Below are positions 15,537 through 22,976 of a stretch of 62,436 bases of DNA, in pieces. The stretch spans positions 1-62,436 of the forward strand of contig JBKDUF010000139.1 of assembly GCA_046339595.1 (NCBI GenBank), given 5' to 3'. Numbering within the stretch: the first letter of the stretch is position 1; each line of letters begins with the position of its first letter. The DNA is from Ga0077527 sp021300125 (GTDB taxonomy: Bacteria > Pseudomonadota > Gammaproteobacteria > Burkholderiales > SG8-41). The notes beneath the pieces were generated by a model, which was not told the DNA's origin, ran no database searches, and worked only from the letters and a program-made list of their open reading frames with translations. The position numbers were made by a program, and so were the translations under genes.

Positions 15537-16229
15537 ATGAAATCCAGCCGCACAGCCCGCCTGCTCCTGCCCGCCCTGTTTGCCGCGCTCCTGCTGCCCA
15601 TGGCGGCCCCGGCCCAGGAAACACAGTTCGTGCCGCGCGATGAGGGTGCGGCCGATGCCGGTTGGGTACGTTTTCGCGACCGCCTGCTCACCGCCCTGCA
15701 GCAACGGGACCGCAAGTTCGTCCTCGGCGTGATCGACCGCAATGTCCGCAATGGCCTTGAACAACCGCGGGGCCTTGAGGAATTCAGGCGGCAGTGGGGA
15801 CCGGATGCCGACGACGGGCCGTTATGGCGGGAACTCGCCCGCGCGCTGCAACTGCCCTCGGCCTGGTACCGCCACGACCAGATGCCGCGCAGCCTGTGCG
15901 CCCCCTACGTGCTGCCGCAGTGGCCGGCGGATGTCGATCCGCACGGCCACGGCGCGATCACCGTGCGCCAGACCGAGGTGCGCAGCGAACCCTCCGGCAA
16001 CTCGGCAATCCGCGCAGGGATCGGCCACGTCATCGTCGGGGTCGCCGATTGGGAAGTCGCGGACCGCGATGCCGACAACCGGCAGAAATGGGTGTTGATC
16101 CGCCTGCGCGACGGCAGCCCCGGCTATGTCCCCGAGGAACACATCCGCAGTCCGATCGAACAGCTCGCCTGCTTCCGCAGGACCGAAGCCGGATGGCGCC
16201 TGACTTCTTTCCTGGCCGCCGGCGAATAG
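15537..16229 (+). CDS. secreted SH3-like domain protein of unknown function
   Basis: The 230-aa product starts with a signal peptide (RTARLLLPALFAALLLPMAAPA, cleaved near AQA/E). Residues about 135-205 look like a bacterial SH3 domain (AITVRQTEVRSEPSGNSAIR, then WVLIRLRDGSPGYVPEEHIRSP), a fold often found in envelope proteins that bind peptidoglycan. The N-terminal half is unfamiliar. It stands alone after the GntR gene and is followed by a 244-bp gap with no gene that I can support. Confidence 0.75.
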   Translation: MKSSRTARLLLPALFAALLLPMAAPAQETQFVPRDEGAADAGWVRFRDRLLTALQQRDRKFVLGVIDRNVRNGLEQPRGLEEFRRQWGPDADDGPLWRELARALQLPSAWYRHDQMPRSLCAPYVLPQWPADVDPHGHGAITVRQTEVRSEPSGNSAIRAGIGHVIVGVADWEVADRDADNRQKWVLIRLRDGSPGYVPEEHIRSPIEQLACFRRTEAGWRLTSFLAAGE

Positions 16230-16473
16230 GCGCGCCCTCGGCAGCTGCGTCCTCGTTCACGCGGGCGTGATGGCGGCAACCGCCTCGCTGGACCTGCAGG
16301 GTCATCGCGGGCCTGCAAATGGAGGCGGGACGATCAACGCAACCGCGACTCGGGCGCATGGTCGCGCCCGGGGTCGACGGCATCATTTCGGATTATCCCG
16401 ACCGCTTGGGCGCAGCCGCCTTGGGGGAGGTATTGGTGCTGCCAGCAGCGACGCCGGTGTGCGTCGATCCCGG

Positions 16474-17619
16474 CTACAGTGCCCCGTAGGAATGCAGGCC
16501 CGAAAGGAACATGTTGACGCCGATGAACGCAAACGTGGTCACGAACAGGCCGACGATCGCCCACCACGCCAGCACCGGACCGCGCAAGCCCTTGATCAGG
16601 CGCATGTGCAGCCAGGCCGCGTAGTTCAGCCACACGATCAATGCCCAGGTCTCCTTGGGATCCCATGACCAGTAACCGCCCCAGGCCTCGGCTGCCCACA
16701 TTGCGCCGAGGATGGTGGCAATGGTGAAAAACGCGAATCCGATGGCGATGGTCTTGTACATCACATCATCCATCAGCGCCGCGGGCGGCAGCAGCCGGGT
16801 CAGTATGCCCTTGTCGGCGAGCAGCCAGGCCACCGCCACCATCGCCGCGATCGAGAAGGCCCCGTAACCGACGAAATTGGCCGGCACATGGATCTTCATC
16901 CACCACGACTGCAGCGCAGGCACCAGCGGCTGGATTTCATGGGCGCCGCGGTCAAAGGTATACCAGAGGATGAAAGCCACCGCGGCGAGGATGATCAGCA
17001 GCACGAAAGCACCGAGGCGGCGTGTCGCATAACGGCCTTCGTAATACAGATGCATCAGGGCCGTGGTGATGCAGAACAGCACGAAAACTTCGTAAAGATT
17101 GCTGATCGGGATATGGCCGACATCGGGGCCGATCAGATAGGACTCGTACCAGCGCACCATCAGGCCGATGAAGCCCATGGCGGTCGCGCTCCAGGTGAGT
17201 CCGGTGCCCGCCTGGGCAATAGTCTCGGAACGTCCGAGCAACCCCGCCCAGTAAGCCACTCCGGCCATGGCGTAGAGGAAACACATCCACATGATCGCGG
17301 TCTGGCTGGAGATCAGGTACTTCAGCAGGAAGGCCTGGTCGGCGCGCGCCAGATCGCCCTGGTAGAGCCCGATGCTGGCGAGGCTCACCGCCGCAATCAC
17401 GATCACCAGCACCCGCAGCCCCTTCCAGTGCCAGCCCAGTCCCGCCAGCGTGATGGCGGTGCCGACGAGGATGGAGCGCTCGTACATGTCCATGAATGGC
17501 GAGTAGAGCTTGAGGGCATAGGCCGCGCCGAGCGCCAGACCCAGCGCATAGAGCCAGTCGAACCAGCCCAGGCGGCGCAGACCGCTGCGCGCGGAAGGCA
17601 GGGATTGAGTCATTTCCAT
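16474..17619 (-). CDS. ccsB: system II cytochrome c biogenesis protein CcsB/ResC
   Basis: The 381-aa membrane protein is the haem-handling component of system II cytochrome c maturation. It has about eight hydrophobic segments and the tryptophan-rich WWD motif WGGYWSWDPKETWAL near the C-terminus, with histidines on either side (such as LHMR and the C-terminal GLHSYGAL). It works with ResB to carry haem across the membrane and ligate it to CXXCH apocytochromes. ATG at 17619 (MEMTQSLP) was chosen; longer frames run into resB. The gap to resB is 8 bases, so the two are one operon with the c4 gene upstream. Confidence 0.92.
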   Translation of the reverse strand: MEMTQSLPSARSGLRRLGWFDWLYALGLALGAAYALKLYSPFMDMYERSILVGTAITLAGLGWHWKGLRVLVIVIAAVSLASIGLYQGDLARADQAFLLKYLISSQTAIMWMCFLYAMAGVAYWAGLLGRSETIAQAGTGLTWSATAMGFIGLMVRWYESYLIGPDVGHIPISNLYEVFVLFCITTALMHLYYEGRYATRRLGAFVLLIILAAVAFILWYTFDRGAHEIQPLVPALQSWWMKIHVPANFVGYGAFSIAAMVAVAWLLADKGILTRLLPPAALMDDVMYKTIAIGFAFFTIATILGAMWAAEAWGGYWSWDPKETWALIVWLNYAAWLHMRLIKGLRGPVLAWWAIVGLFVTTFAFIGVNMFLSGLHSYGAL

Positions 17620-17627
17620 GTTGAGCC

Positions 17628-19682
17628 TCACGTTCCGGTTTGGGCCGCGGCGGCAAGCGCGGCACGGTGTTTTTCGAATTCCTGTTCGTTTTCGAGCGTC
17701 TGGCGGTTGACAGCCATCGCCATCAGCAATTCCGCGCGCCCCGGTTGGACCAGGATCCACACCCGGCGTTCTCGGATGTACAGCATCGCGAACAAACCCA
17801 GCACCAGCAGCAGGGAACCGCCGTAGACGATATTCTGGCCGGGTGCGCGCGTCAGTTGCAGGCCTGAGGCCTTGACCTCCTCGTACTGCAGCAACTGCAG
17901 GTAAAACGGCGCGCCATAGGCAAAGCTGTCGCTGATGGAAATCAGGCTGTCTCGGATAAAGCGCTGGGTCTGCTCGTCCACTGCCAGCGGCGGCTGCTTT
18001 GCCCGCTCGCGGGCGAGCTGCAGCGCTTCCAGGGCAACCCCCTCCAGCACCCGGATGTAGATATCGGCCGCCTTTTCGCGCTCGGCCTGGGGTACGCCCT
18101 GCTCGATAAAGCGGACCACGGTTTCGAGGCCACGCTCCGAAAACATCTGCAGTACCCGCTCGGCACTCTCGGCGAGGCGTTCACGCAGCACCGCCGATAC
18201 CGCGGGACCGCTGGCGGCATTGCGGGCAAAGCGCCGGCCAAGCTCAGGCCAGGCCTTTTCGTCGAGCAGCATGCTGCGCAGCTGCATATGGCTGTCGACG
18301 CGGCCCTCGGCATCAAGCGGCAGCCGCAGGTAACGGAAATCCTCATTGGGCGTGGCGCGCACGCCGCTCATCAGGTACCAGGCGCCGTCGAGCTGCAGGG
18401 GCAGCATGTAGTTGCTGAATTCACGGGCCTGGCCCTGGGCGTCGCGCAGGCGGTAGTGGAAACTGGGGCCGACGTTGCGCAGATCCTTGTCGGAAAGATC
18501 GGCCGCGCCGGAACCGAGCCGGTCTAGCACTTTCTTGGTGACGCTTGCGGTGTCGACACGGGAACTGGTGTCGTTCGATGCCAGGTCCTCGACGTTGAAG
18601 GGCCTGAAATCGCTCAGCTCGACACGGATTTCCGCGTCCCCGGCCTTGACGCTGGTTGACTTGTTGACGGCCCCCGCGATGTCAAAAGGCGGTGCACGCG
18701 GCGACAGCAGCGGCCAGCCGCGCAACTGCATGCGCGTTCCGCCATCCGAAAAGCTGGCCTGGTAGATCGCGACGCCGCGATGGATGAAGGGATGATTGAC
18801 GCGGATGGTGCGCTCGATGCGCTCCCCGGTTTCATGGTCAATGACAACGATGTCACTGGCGAAATCACGCGGCTGTCCGGTGGAATAGTGCTCGATATGG
18901 AATCGCTGCAGCGCAATGGTGAACGGCAAGTCCTGCACCAGGTAGCCGTCGGCGACATTCATGAAAACGACATTCGCGCTGCTGCCCTCGGGAATGTTGA
19001 TGTTGCCGCGGAAGGACAGGTTGGAGGGCGACAGCCTGCTCTGGGGCGGCACCTGGCTCTGCGGCACATCGCGGGTCTCGATCACCTTCTGGCCGGTCAG
19101 CTGCAGCACTTTCAGCGGAATGTTGCCGTCAATCAGGCCGCCGGCACAGATAATGACAATGCCGCAGTGGGTGAGCAGGTAGCCGGTGCGATGGTAACTG
19201 CCGGCCTTGGCGGCAATCAGGGTGCCGTCATCGCCGGCCCGGGTTTTTTCACGCCAGCGGTACCCCGACTGCAGCAGATAGGCGCGGACGCGCTCCAGCA
19301 CCACGGACGCCGGCGCCGGCATCGCAATCTGGGCATTGAGGGGAATCAGGCGCAGCGACCGCTCGCTGACCTGCTCGCGGAAGCTGCGCATTTCCCGCAG
19401 CATCGCCGGGCCGTTGCGGAGCACGCAAAGGCTGGTGGACAACACCAGAAAGCCCAGGATCAGCAGGAACCAGGCGGCGTGATAGACGTGGTAGAGCCCG
19501 AGCGTCTCGAACACCGGAAACCAGAATGCGCCGAATTGGGCCACATAGTTGGGGTAGGGCTCGGCCTGCTTGAGTACGGTGCCGACGACCGAGGCCACTG
19601 CTAGCACAGTGAGCAGGCTGATCGCGAAACGCATCGACGACAGAAGATCGTATAAGGCGCGTGCGGTCGATTGCTGTGCCAT
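17628..19682 (-). CDS. resB: system II cytochrome c biogenesis protein ResB (Ccs1)
   Basis: The 684-aa protein is the ResB/Ccs1 partner of CcsB. It has three N-terminal membrane segments (including LLTVLAVASVVGTVLKQ and FLLILGFLVLSTSLCVL), a large periplasmic domain from about residue 200 to 610, and a final membrane segment (IVYGGSLLLVLGLFAMLYI). It is thought to bind apocytochrome c and help keep the CXXCH cysteines reduced. The length fits the betaproteobacterial form. Confidence 0.92.
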   Translation of the reverse strand: MAQQSTARALYDLLSSMRFAISLLTVLAVASVVGTVLKQAEPYPNYVAQFGAFWFPVFETLGLYHVYHAAWFLLILGFLVLSTSLCVLRNGPAMLREMRSFREQVSERSLRLIPLNAQIAMPAPASVVLERVRAYLLQSGYRWREKTRAGDDGTLIAAKAGSYHRTGYLLTHCGIVIICAGGLIDGNIPLKVLQLTGQKVIETRDVPQSQVPPQSRLSPSNLSFRGNINIPEGSSANVVFMNVADGYLVQDLPFTIALQRFHIEHYSTGQPRDFASDIVVIDHETGERIERTIRVNHPFIHRGVAIYQASFSDGGTRMQLRGWPLLSPRAPPFDIAGAVNKSTSVKAGDAEIRVELSDFRPFNVEDLASNDTSSRVDTASVTKKVLDRLGSGAADLSDKDLRNVGPSFHYRLRDAQGQAREFSNYMLPLQLDGAWYLMSGVRATPNEDFRYLRLPLDAEGRVDSHMQLRSMLLDEKAWPELGRRFARNAASGPAVSAVLRERLAESAERVLQMFSERGLETVVRFIEQGVPQAEREKAADIYIRVLEGVALEALQLARERAKQPPLAVDEQTQRFIRDSLISISDSFAYGAPFYLQLLQYEEVKASGLQLTRAPGQNIVYGGSLLLVLGLFAMLYIRERRVWILVQPGRAELLMAMAVNRQTLENEQEFEKHRAALAAAAQTGT

Positions 19683-19756
19683 GAAGGCGTCACTCGAAGC
19701 GAAAAAAAGGGAGACTCAGGCGGTCTCCCCGGGGCAGCATGCGGGCGCGTTCAGCG

Positions 19757-20422
19757 TCAGCGCAGGCCGGCAATGTATTCGGACACGGCGGCGATTTCCT
19801 GATCGTTCATTTTCGCCGCGATCATGCGCATCATGGCAGCGGCGTCATTGGCGCGCTGCCCGCTGCGGAATGCCTTGAGCTGGCCCGCGGTGTATTCGGC
19901 ATGCTGGCCGGCAAGGCGCGGGAACTGGGCCGGAATGCCTGCGCCATTGGGGGCGTGGCAGGAAGCGCAGGCGGCCACGTTCTTGGCCATGATGCCGCCG
20001 CGATAAATGGCCTCACCCTGCTTGGCAAGCGCAGGATCGCGGGCCGTGCGCGGCTTCGGTTTCTGGGCGGCAAAATAAGCGGCGAGATTTTTCATGTCAT
20101 CGTCGCTGAGGTTGGCTACCATGCCGGCCATCACGCCGTTGTTGCGCTCCGGCGGCTTGCCGCTCTGCGACTTGTAGTTGCGCAACTGCTTGTAGAGATA
20201 TTCGGGATGCTGGCCGGCAAGGCTGGGGTTGGCCGGCGAAGGGCTGTTCCCGTCGGCCGCATGGCAGGCCGCGCAGACCTGGGTCACGATCTGCTGCGCT
20301 TTGGACGGATCACCCTTGATCACGCCTTGCGCCGCAGCGAACGGGGCGAGGAAGGCCATCATCGCACCGATCCAGAACCGGCCCTGAAGTTGCGGCAGGC
20401 GGTGGCGGCGGGGGTGATTCAT
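19757..20422 (-). CDS. dihaem cytochrome c4
   Basis: The product (221 aa) is exported and carries two haem sites, CAACH and CASCH, about 100 residues apart in two similar halves, each with a SLAGQH/RLAGQH motif: the cytochrome c4 arrangement. It passes electrons to terminal oxidases. ATG at 20422 (MNHPRRHR) was chosen because GAGGAG lies just upstream and a signal peptide ending AAA follows. It is the natural client of the neighbouring resB-ccsB genes. Confidence 0.9.
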   Translation of the reverse strand: MNHPRRHRLPQLQGRFWIGAMMAFLAPFAAAQGVIKGDPSKAQQIVTQVCAACHAADGNSPSPANPSLAGQHPEYLYKQLRNYKSQSGKPPERNNGVMAGMVANLSDDDMKNLAAYFAAQKPKPRTARDPALAKQGEAIYRGGIMAKNVAACASCHAPNGAGIPAQFPRLAGQHAEYTAGQLKAFRSGQRANDAAAMMRMIAAKMNDQEIAAVSEYIAGLR

Positions 20423-20514
20423 CGGTTGCTCCTCAAATTCGGCAGTCGGCAAAAAGGCTTGTATTCTATAGCAATTTTACGGGATCGCCCGCCGCGCCCC
20501 CGGGAAAGCCCTTC

Positions 20515-21108
20515 GTGTCCCTGTTCTCCCAACTGGCGTTTCGTTATGCCGTTTACCTGCCCGCCGACCTGCCCCCCGACCACGGTCAGGAAGTCGCGTT
20601 TGCAGGCCGTTCAAACGCGGGCAAGTCCACCGCCATCAATGCGCTGGCCAACCGCAAAAAACTGGCTTTCGTAAGCAAAACCCCGGGGCGGACCCAGGCG
20701 CTCATTTTTTTTGACATGGGCGGCAACCGGCATCTGGTGGATCTGCCGGGTTACGGATATGCCGCGGTACCGGGCAAGGAACAGGACCGCTGGACGGAGT
20801 TAATCAGCACTTACATCACCCATCGCAAGGCCTTGAAATTACTCGTCTTGGTCGCCGATGCGCGGCAGGGCATCACCCCTCATGACCGCTACCTGCTGGA
20901 TTGGCTGGCACCGACGGGCAAGCCGGTACATGTATTGCTGACCAAGGCGGACAAGCTGACCCGACGCGAATCAGACCAGGCATTGAAAGCTGCCGCGGCG
21001 GAAATTTCGGGATACGCTGGCGAAATCTCGCTGCAGTTGTTTTCGGGATTGCACAAGACCGGGGTGCATCAAGCCCAGGCCGCCATCGCGAAGTGGCTGA
21101 AGAAATAA
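20515..21108 (+). CDS. engB: ribosome biogenesis GTP-binding protein EngB (YsxC/YihA)
   Basis: The 197-aa GTPase is needed for assembly of the 50S subunit. The G1 motif is AGRSNAGKST, G3 is DLPGYGYA, and G4 is TKAD; TPGRTQ between them is the switch I signature of EngB. The start is GTG at 20515. It is divergent from cytochrome c4, an arrangement common in betaproteobacteria, and is followed by the structured element before hemB. Confidence 0.93.
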   Translation: MSLFSQLAFRYAVYLPADLPPDHGQEVAFAGRSNAGKSTAINALANRKKLAFVSKTPGRTQALIFFDMGGNRHLVDLPGYGYAAVPGKEQDRWTELISTYITHRKALKLLVLVADARQGITPHDRYLLDWLAPTGKPVHVLLTKADKLTRRESDQALKAAAAEISGYAGEISLQLFSGLHKTGVHQAQAAIAKWLKK

Positions 21109-21141
21109 AAAGCCCCCGGTAAAGGGGAGTAAACCGGGGGC
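21107..21141 (-). terminator. rho-independent terminator facing left, at the end of the hemB-upstream element
   Basis: A 9-bp GC stem (21112-21120 with 21133-21141) has on the minus strand a loop rich in CUCCCC and is followed by TTTTTATTT (21111-21103). On the plus strand no T-run follows the hairpin. This is the layout expected if a small RNA is transcribed leftwards from the hemB side. Confidence 0.6.
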
Positions 21142-21256
21142 GAAAGGCCTTCACTAGCATGAAGGTTCCCGCTCAGGGAGGGAAGCGGGAGACAGCAAAG
21201 CTGTCTGCAATCTCTGACGGCTATAATCAAAAATAGTTCCCGTGTCGGGACATGCA
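21109..21256. ncRNA. structured intergenic RNA element upstream of hemB (hemB RNA motif-like)
   Basis: The engB-hemB gap contains at least five consecutive hairpins: 21112-21141, 21148-21165, 21167-21190, 21191-21205 and 21238-21250. A conserved structured RNA called the hemB motif has been described upstream of hemB in Burkholderiales, and the position and density of stems here fit it. Strand is unresolved. The left-facing terminator favours a minus-strand small RNA whose loops carry UCCCUCCCUG and ACUCCCC, which could pair with Shine-Dalgarno sequences. The published motif is usually described as 5' of hemB on the hemB strand. The identification is from memory and was not searched. Confidence 0.55.
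21222..21227 (+). promoter_or_regulatory. candidate -10 box for hemB
   Basis: A perfect TATAAT lies 60 bases upstream of the hemB ATG. No convincing -35 box is found 16-18 bp upstream. If used, the hemB mRNA would begin near 21234 and carry only the last small hairpin, leaving most of the structured element outside the message. Confidence 0.4.
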
Positions 21257-21287
21257 TTTTTTCCATTTAATAACAACGGGTTAGATT

Positions 21288-22307
21288 ATGCTGCCTTTGG
21301 GCCGATTCCCCGCAGTGCGCATGCGCCGGATGCGCAAGGCCGCCTTCTCGCGAAGACTGATGCGCGAGCACCGCCTGAGCACGGATGACCTGATCTATCC
21401 GCTGTTTGTCATTGAAGGCAAGGGGCGGACGGTCAAGGTGGACGCCATGCCCGGGGTCCAGCGCTACAGCATTGACCGGCTGCTCAGGCAGGCTGAAACC
21501 GCCCTGCGTGCCGGCATCCCCGCCATTGCCCTGTTTCCTGCGATTGACCGCGCGCTGAAAAGTGCGGACGGACGCGAAGCCACCAATCCCAAAGGCCTGG
21601 TGCCGCGGACCGTGGCGACGCTGAAAAAACACCTGCCCGAGCTGGGCGTAATCACCGACGTCGCGCTGGATCCCTATACCACGCATGGCCAGGATGGCGT
21701 GATTGACGGCAGCGGCTACGTGCTCAACGACGAGACGCTGGCTGTGCTCGAGAAACAGGCCCTAGTCTGTGCCGCCGCCGGGGTCGATATCGTCGCACCC
21801 TCGGACATGATGGACGGGCGGGTGGCGGCGATCCGCGGTGCGCTGGACGGACGCAAATTCATACACACACGGATCATGGCCTATTCAGCGAAATATGCTT
21901 CCGGTTTCTACGGACCTTTCCGCGATGCCGTAGGCTCAGCCGGGCAACTCGGCAAAGGCGACAAGCGCGGCTACCAGATGGATCCGGCCAACAGCGACGA
22001 AGCGCTGTGGGAAGTCGGGCTCGACCTGCAGGAGGGGGCCGACATGGTGATGGTGAAACCGGGCATGCCCTATCTCGACATCGTGCGCCGGGTGAAGGAT
22101 CAGTACCGCGCGCCGACCTGCGTGTATCAGGTCAGCGGCGAATACGCGATGCTCAAGGCAGCGGCCGCGCAGGGCTGGCTGGACGAGCGCCAGTGTGCAA
22201 TGGAAGCACTGCTGGCCTTCAAGCGCGCCGGCGCGGATGCCATCCTGACCTACTACGCCCTTGATGCCGCCCGCTGGCTGGCCGAGGAATCGGGCCGCAC
22301 CGCCTAA
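21288..22307 (+). CDS. hemB: delta-aminolevulinic acid dehydratase (porphobilinogen synthase)
   Basis: The 339-aa enzyme condenses two 5-aminolevulinate molecules to porphobilinogen in haem synthesis. The two active-site lysines are in YSAKYASGFYGPFRDA and in MVMVKPGMPYLDI. The metal-site region reads DVALDPYTTHGQDG, with no cluster of zinc-binding cysteines, so this is the magnesium-dependent type. Length is normal. The 3' end overlaps the convergent hypothetical gene by 4 bases. Confidence 0.95.
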   Translation: MLPLGRFPAVRMRRMRKAAFSRRLMREHRLSTDDLIYPLFVIEGKGRTVKVDAMPGVQRYSIDRLLRQAETALRAGIPAIALFPAIDRALKSADGREATNPKGLVPRTVATLKKHLPELGVITDVALDPYTTHGQDGVIDGSGYVLNDETLAVLEKQALVCAAAGVDIVAPSDMMDGRVAAIRGALDGRKFIHTRIMAYSAKYASGFYGPFRDAVGSAGQLGKGDKRGYQMDPANSDEALWEVGLDLQEGADMVMVKPGMPYLDIVRRVKDQYRAPTCVYQVSGEYAMLKAAAAQGWLDERQCAMEALLAFKRAGADAILTYYALDAARWLAEESGRTA

Positions 22308-22903
22308 CGCTGGGTCAGGGCTTCGACCTGCGCGGTTTTTGCGCGTTCGATGACTCGTCCCTCGGGTGTCGCACGCACCGGCGCGCGCAGGTCGCGCGTC
22401 TGCAACCCGACCAGTTCCACCTCGAGACCGTCTTCGCTGAAACTGAATACCGGCACCTGGCGTATCTCTGCGCTCAGAAACAGCCTGGTCTGGGACACAC
22501 GGTAGGCAATGCCGCGGTCGATCAGGAACAGTTCCACCGCCTTATCATCGTCAGTGTAGAGCTGCAGCTGGATCGCAGCATAGGGGCCGGCCAAACCTGA
22601 AAGCACCGGCCCGGTGAGGTGGGGGTTGAATGCCGCGAAGATCCGCATCTGATCGAGGGCGTGTTCACGCAGCGCGCTGATGCGGCGGTGCTGGTCATCC
22701 GCCTGGTAGATGCCCTGGTATTCGCGCAGCGCGGATTCGATTTCGGCGTTGTTGGGCAGGCTGCCGGTTTCGGGCAGACCCAGCTGCCGGGCCGCCTTGC
22801 GTTTGGCCAGTCCGTAGTCTTCGATGCCATCCTCGGCCATCAGACGGGCGGCCTGCACAGCAATCGCGCTGCGCACATCGTCACGAATCCTTGCCCTCGA
22901 CAT
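22304..22903 (-). CDS. conserved hypothetical protein, 199 aa
   Basis: I cannot name this soluble protein. It is mostly helical in the first half (RSAIAVQAARLMAEDGIEDY, then ALREYQGIY) and has a beta-rich middle with HLTGPVLSGLAGPYAAIQL and a charged TDDDKAVELFLIDRGI segment, reminiscent of nucleotidyltransferase-like folds but without clear catalytic residues. ATG at 22903 (MSRARIRDD) was chosen; frames upstream overlap the PBP1A gene. It is convergent with hemB and may be co-transcribed with the PBP1A gene, whose stop lies 73 bases upstream. Confidence 0.72.
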   Translation of the reverse strand: MSRARIRDDVRSAIAVQAARLMAEDGIEDYGLAKRKAARQLGLPETGSLPNNAEIESALREYQGIYQADDQHRRISALREHALDQMRIFAAFNPHLTGPVLSGLAGPYAAIQLQLYTDDDKAVELFLIDRGIAYRVSQTRLFLSAEIRQVPVFSFSEDGLEVELVGLQTRDLRAPVRATPEGRVIERAKTAQVEALTQR

Positions 22904-22976
22904 CCTCGATACTCCGTGGCGCCTGCATGCAGCAGAAGCTTCAGCAAAAGGCCGTGTGCCGTCAAGACTTGGCCGC

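Noticed and set aside
16230..16473. Possible small gene in the gap between the SH3-like gene and ccsB
   Set aside because: Frames present have no start signal, no domain and atypical composition; nothing can be supported.
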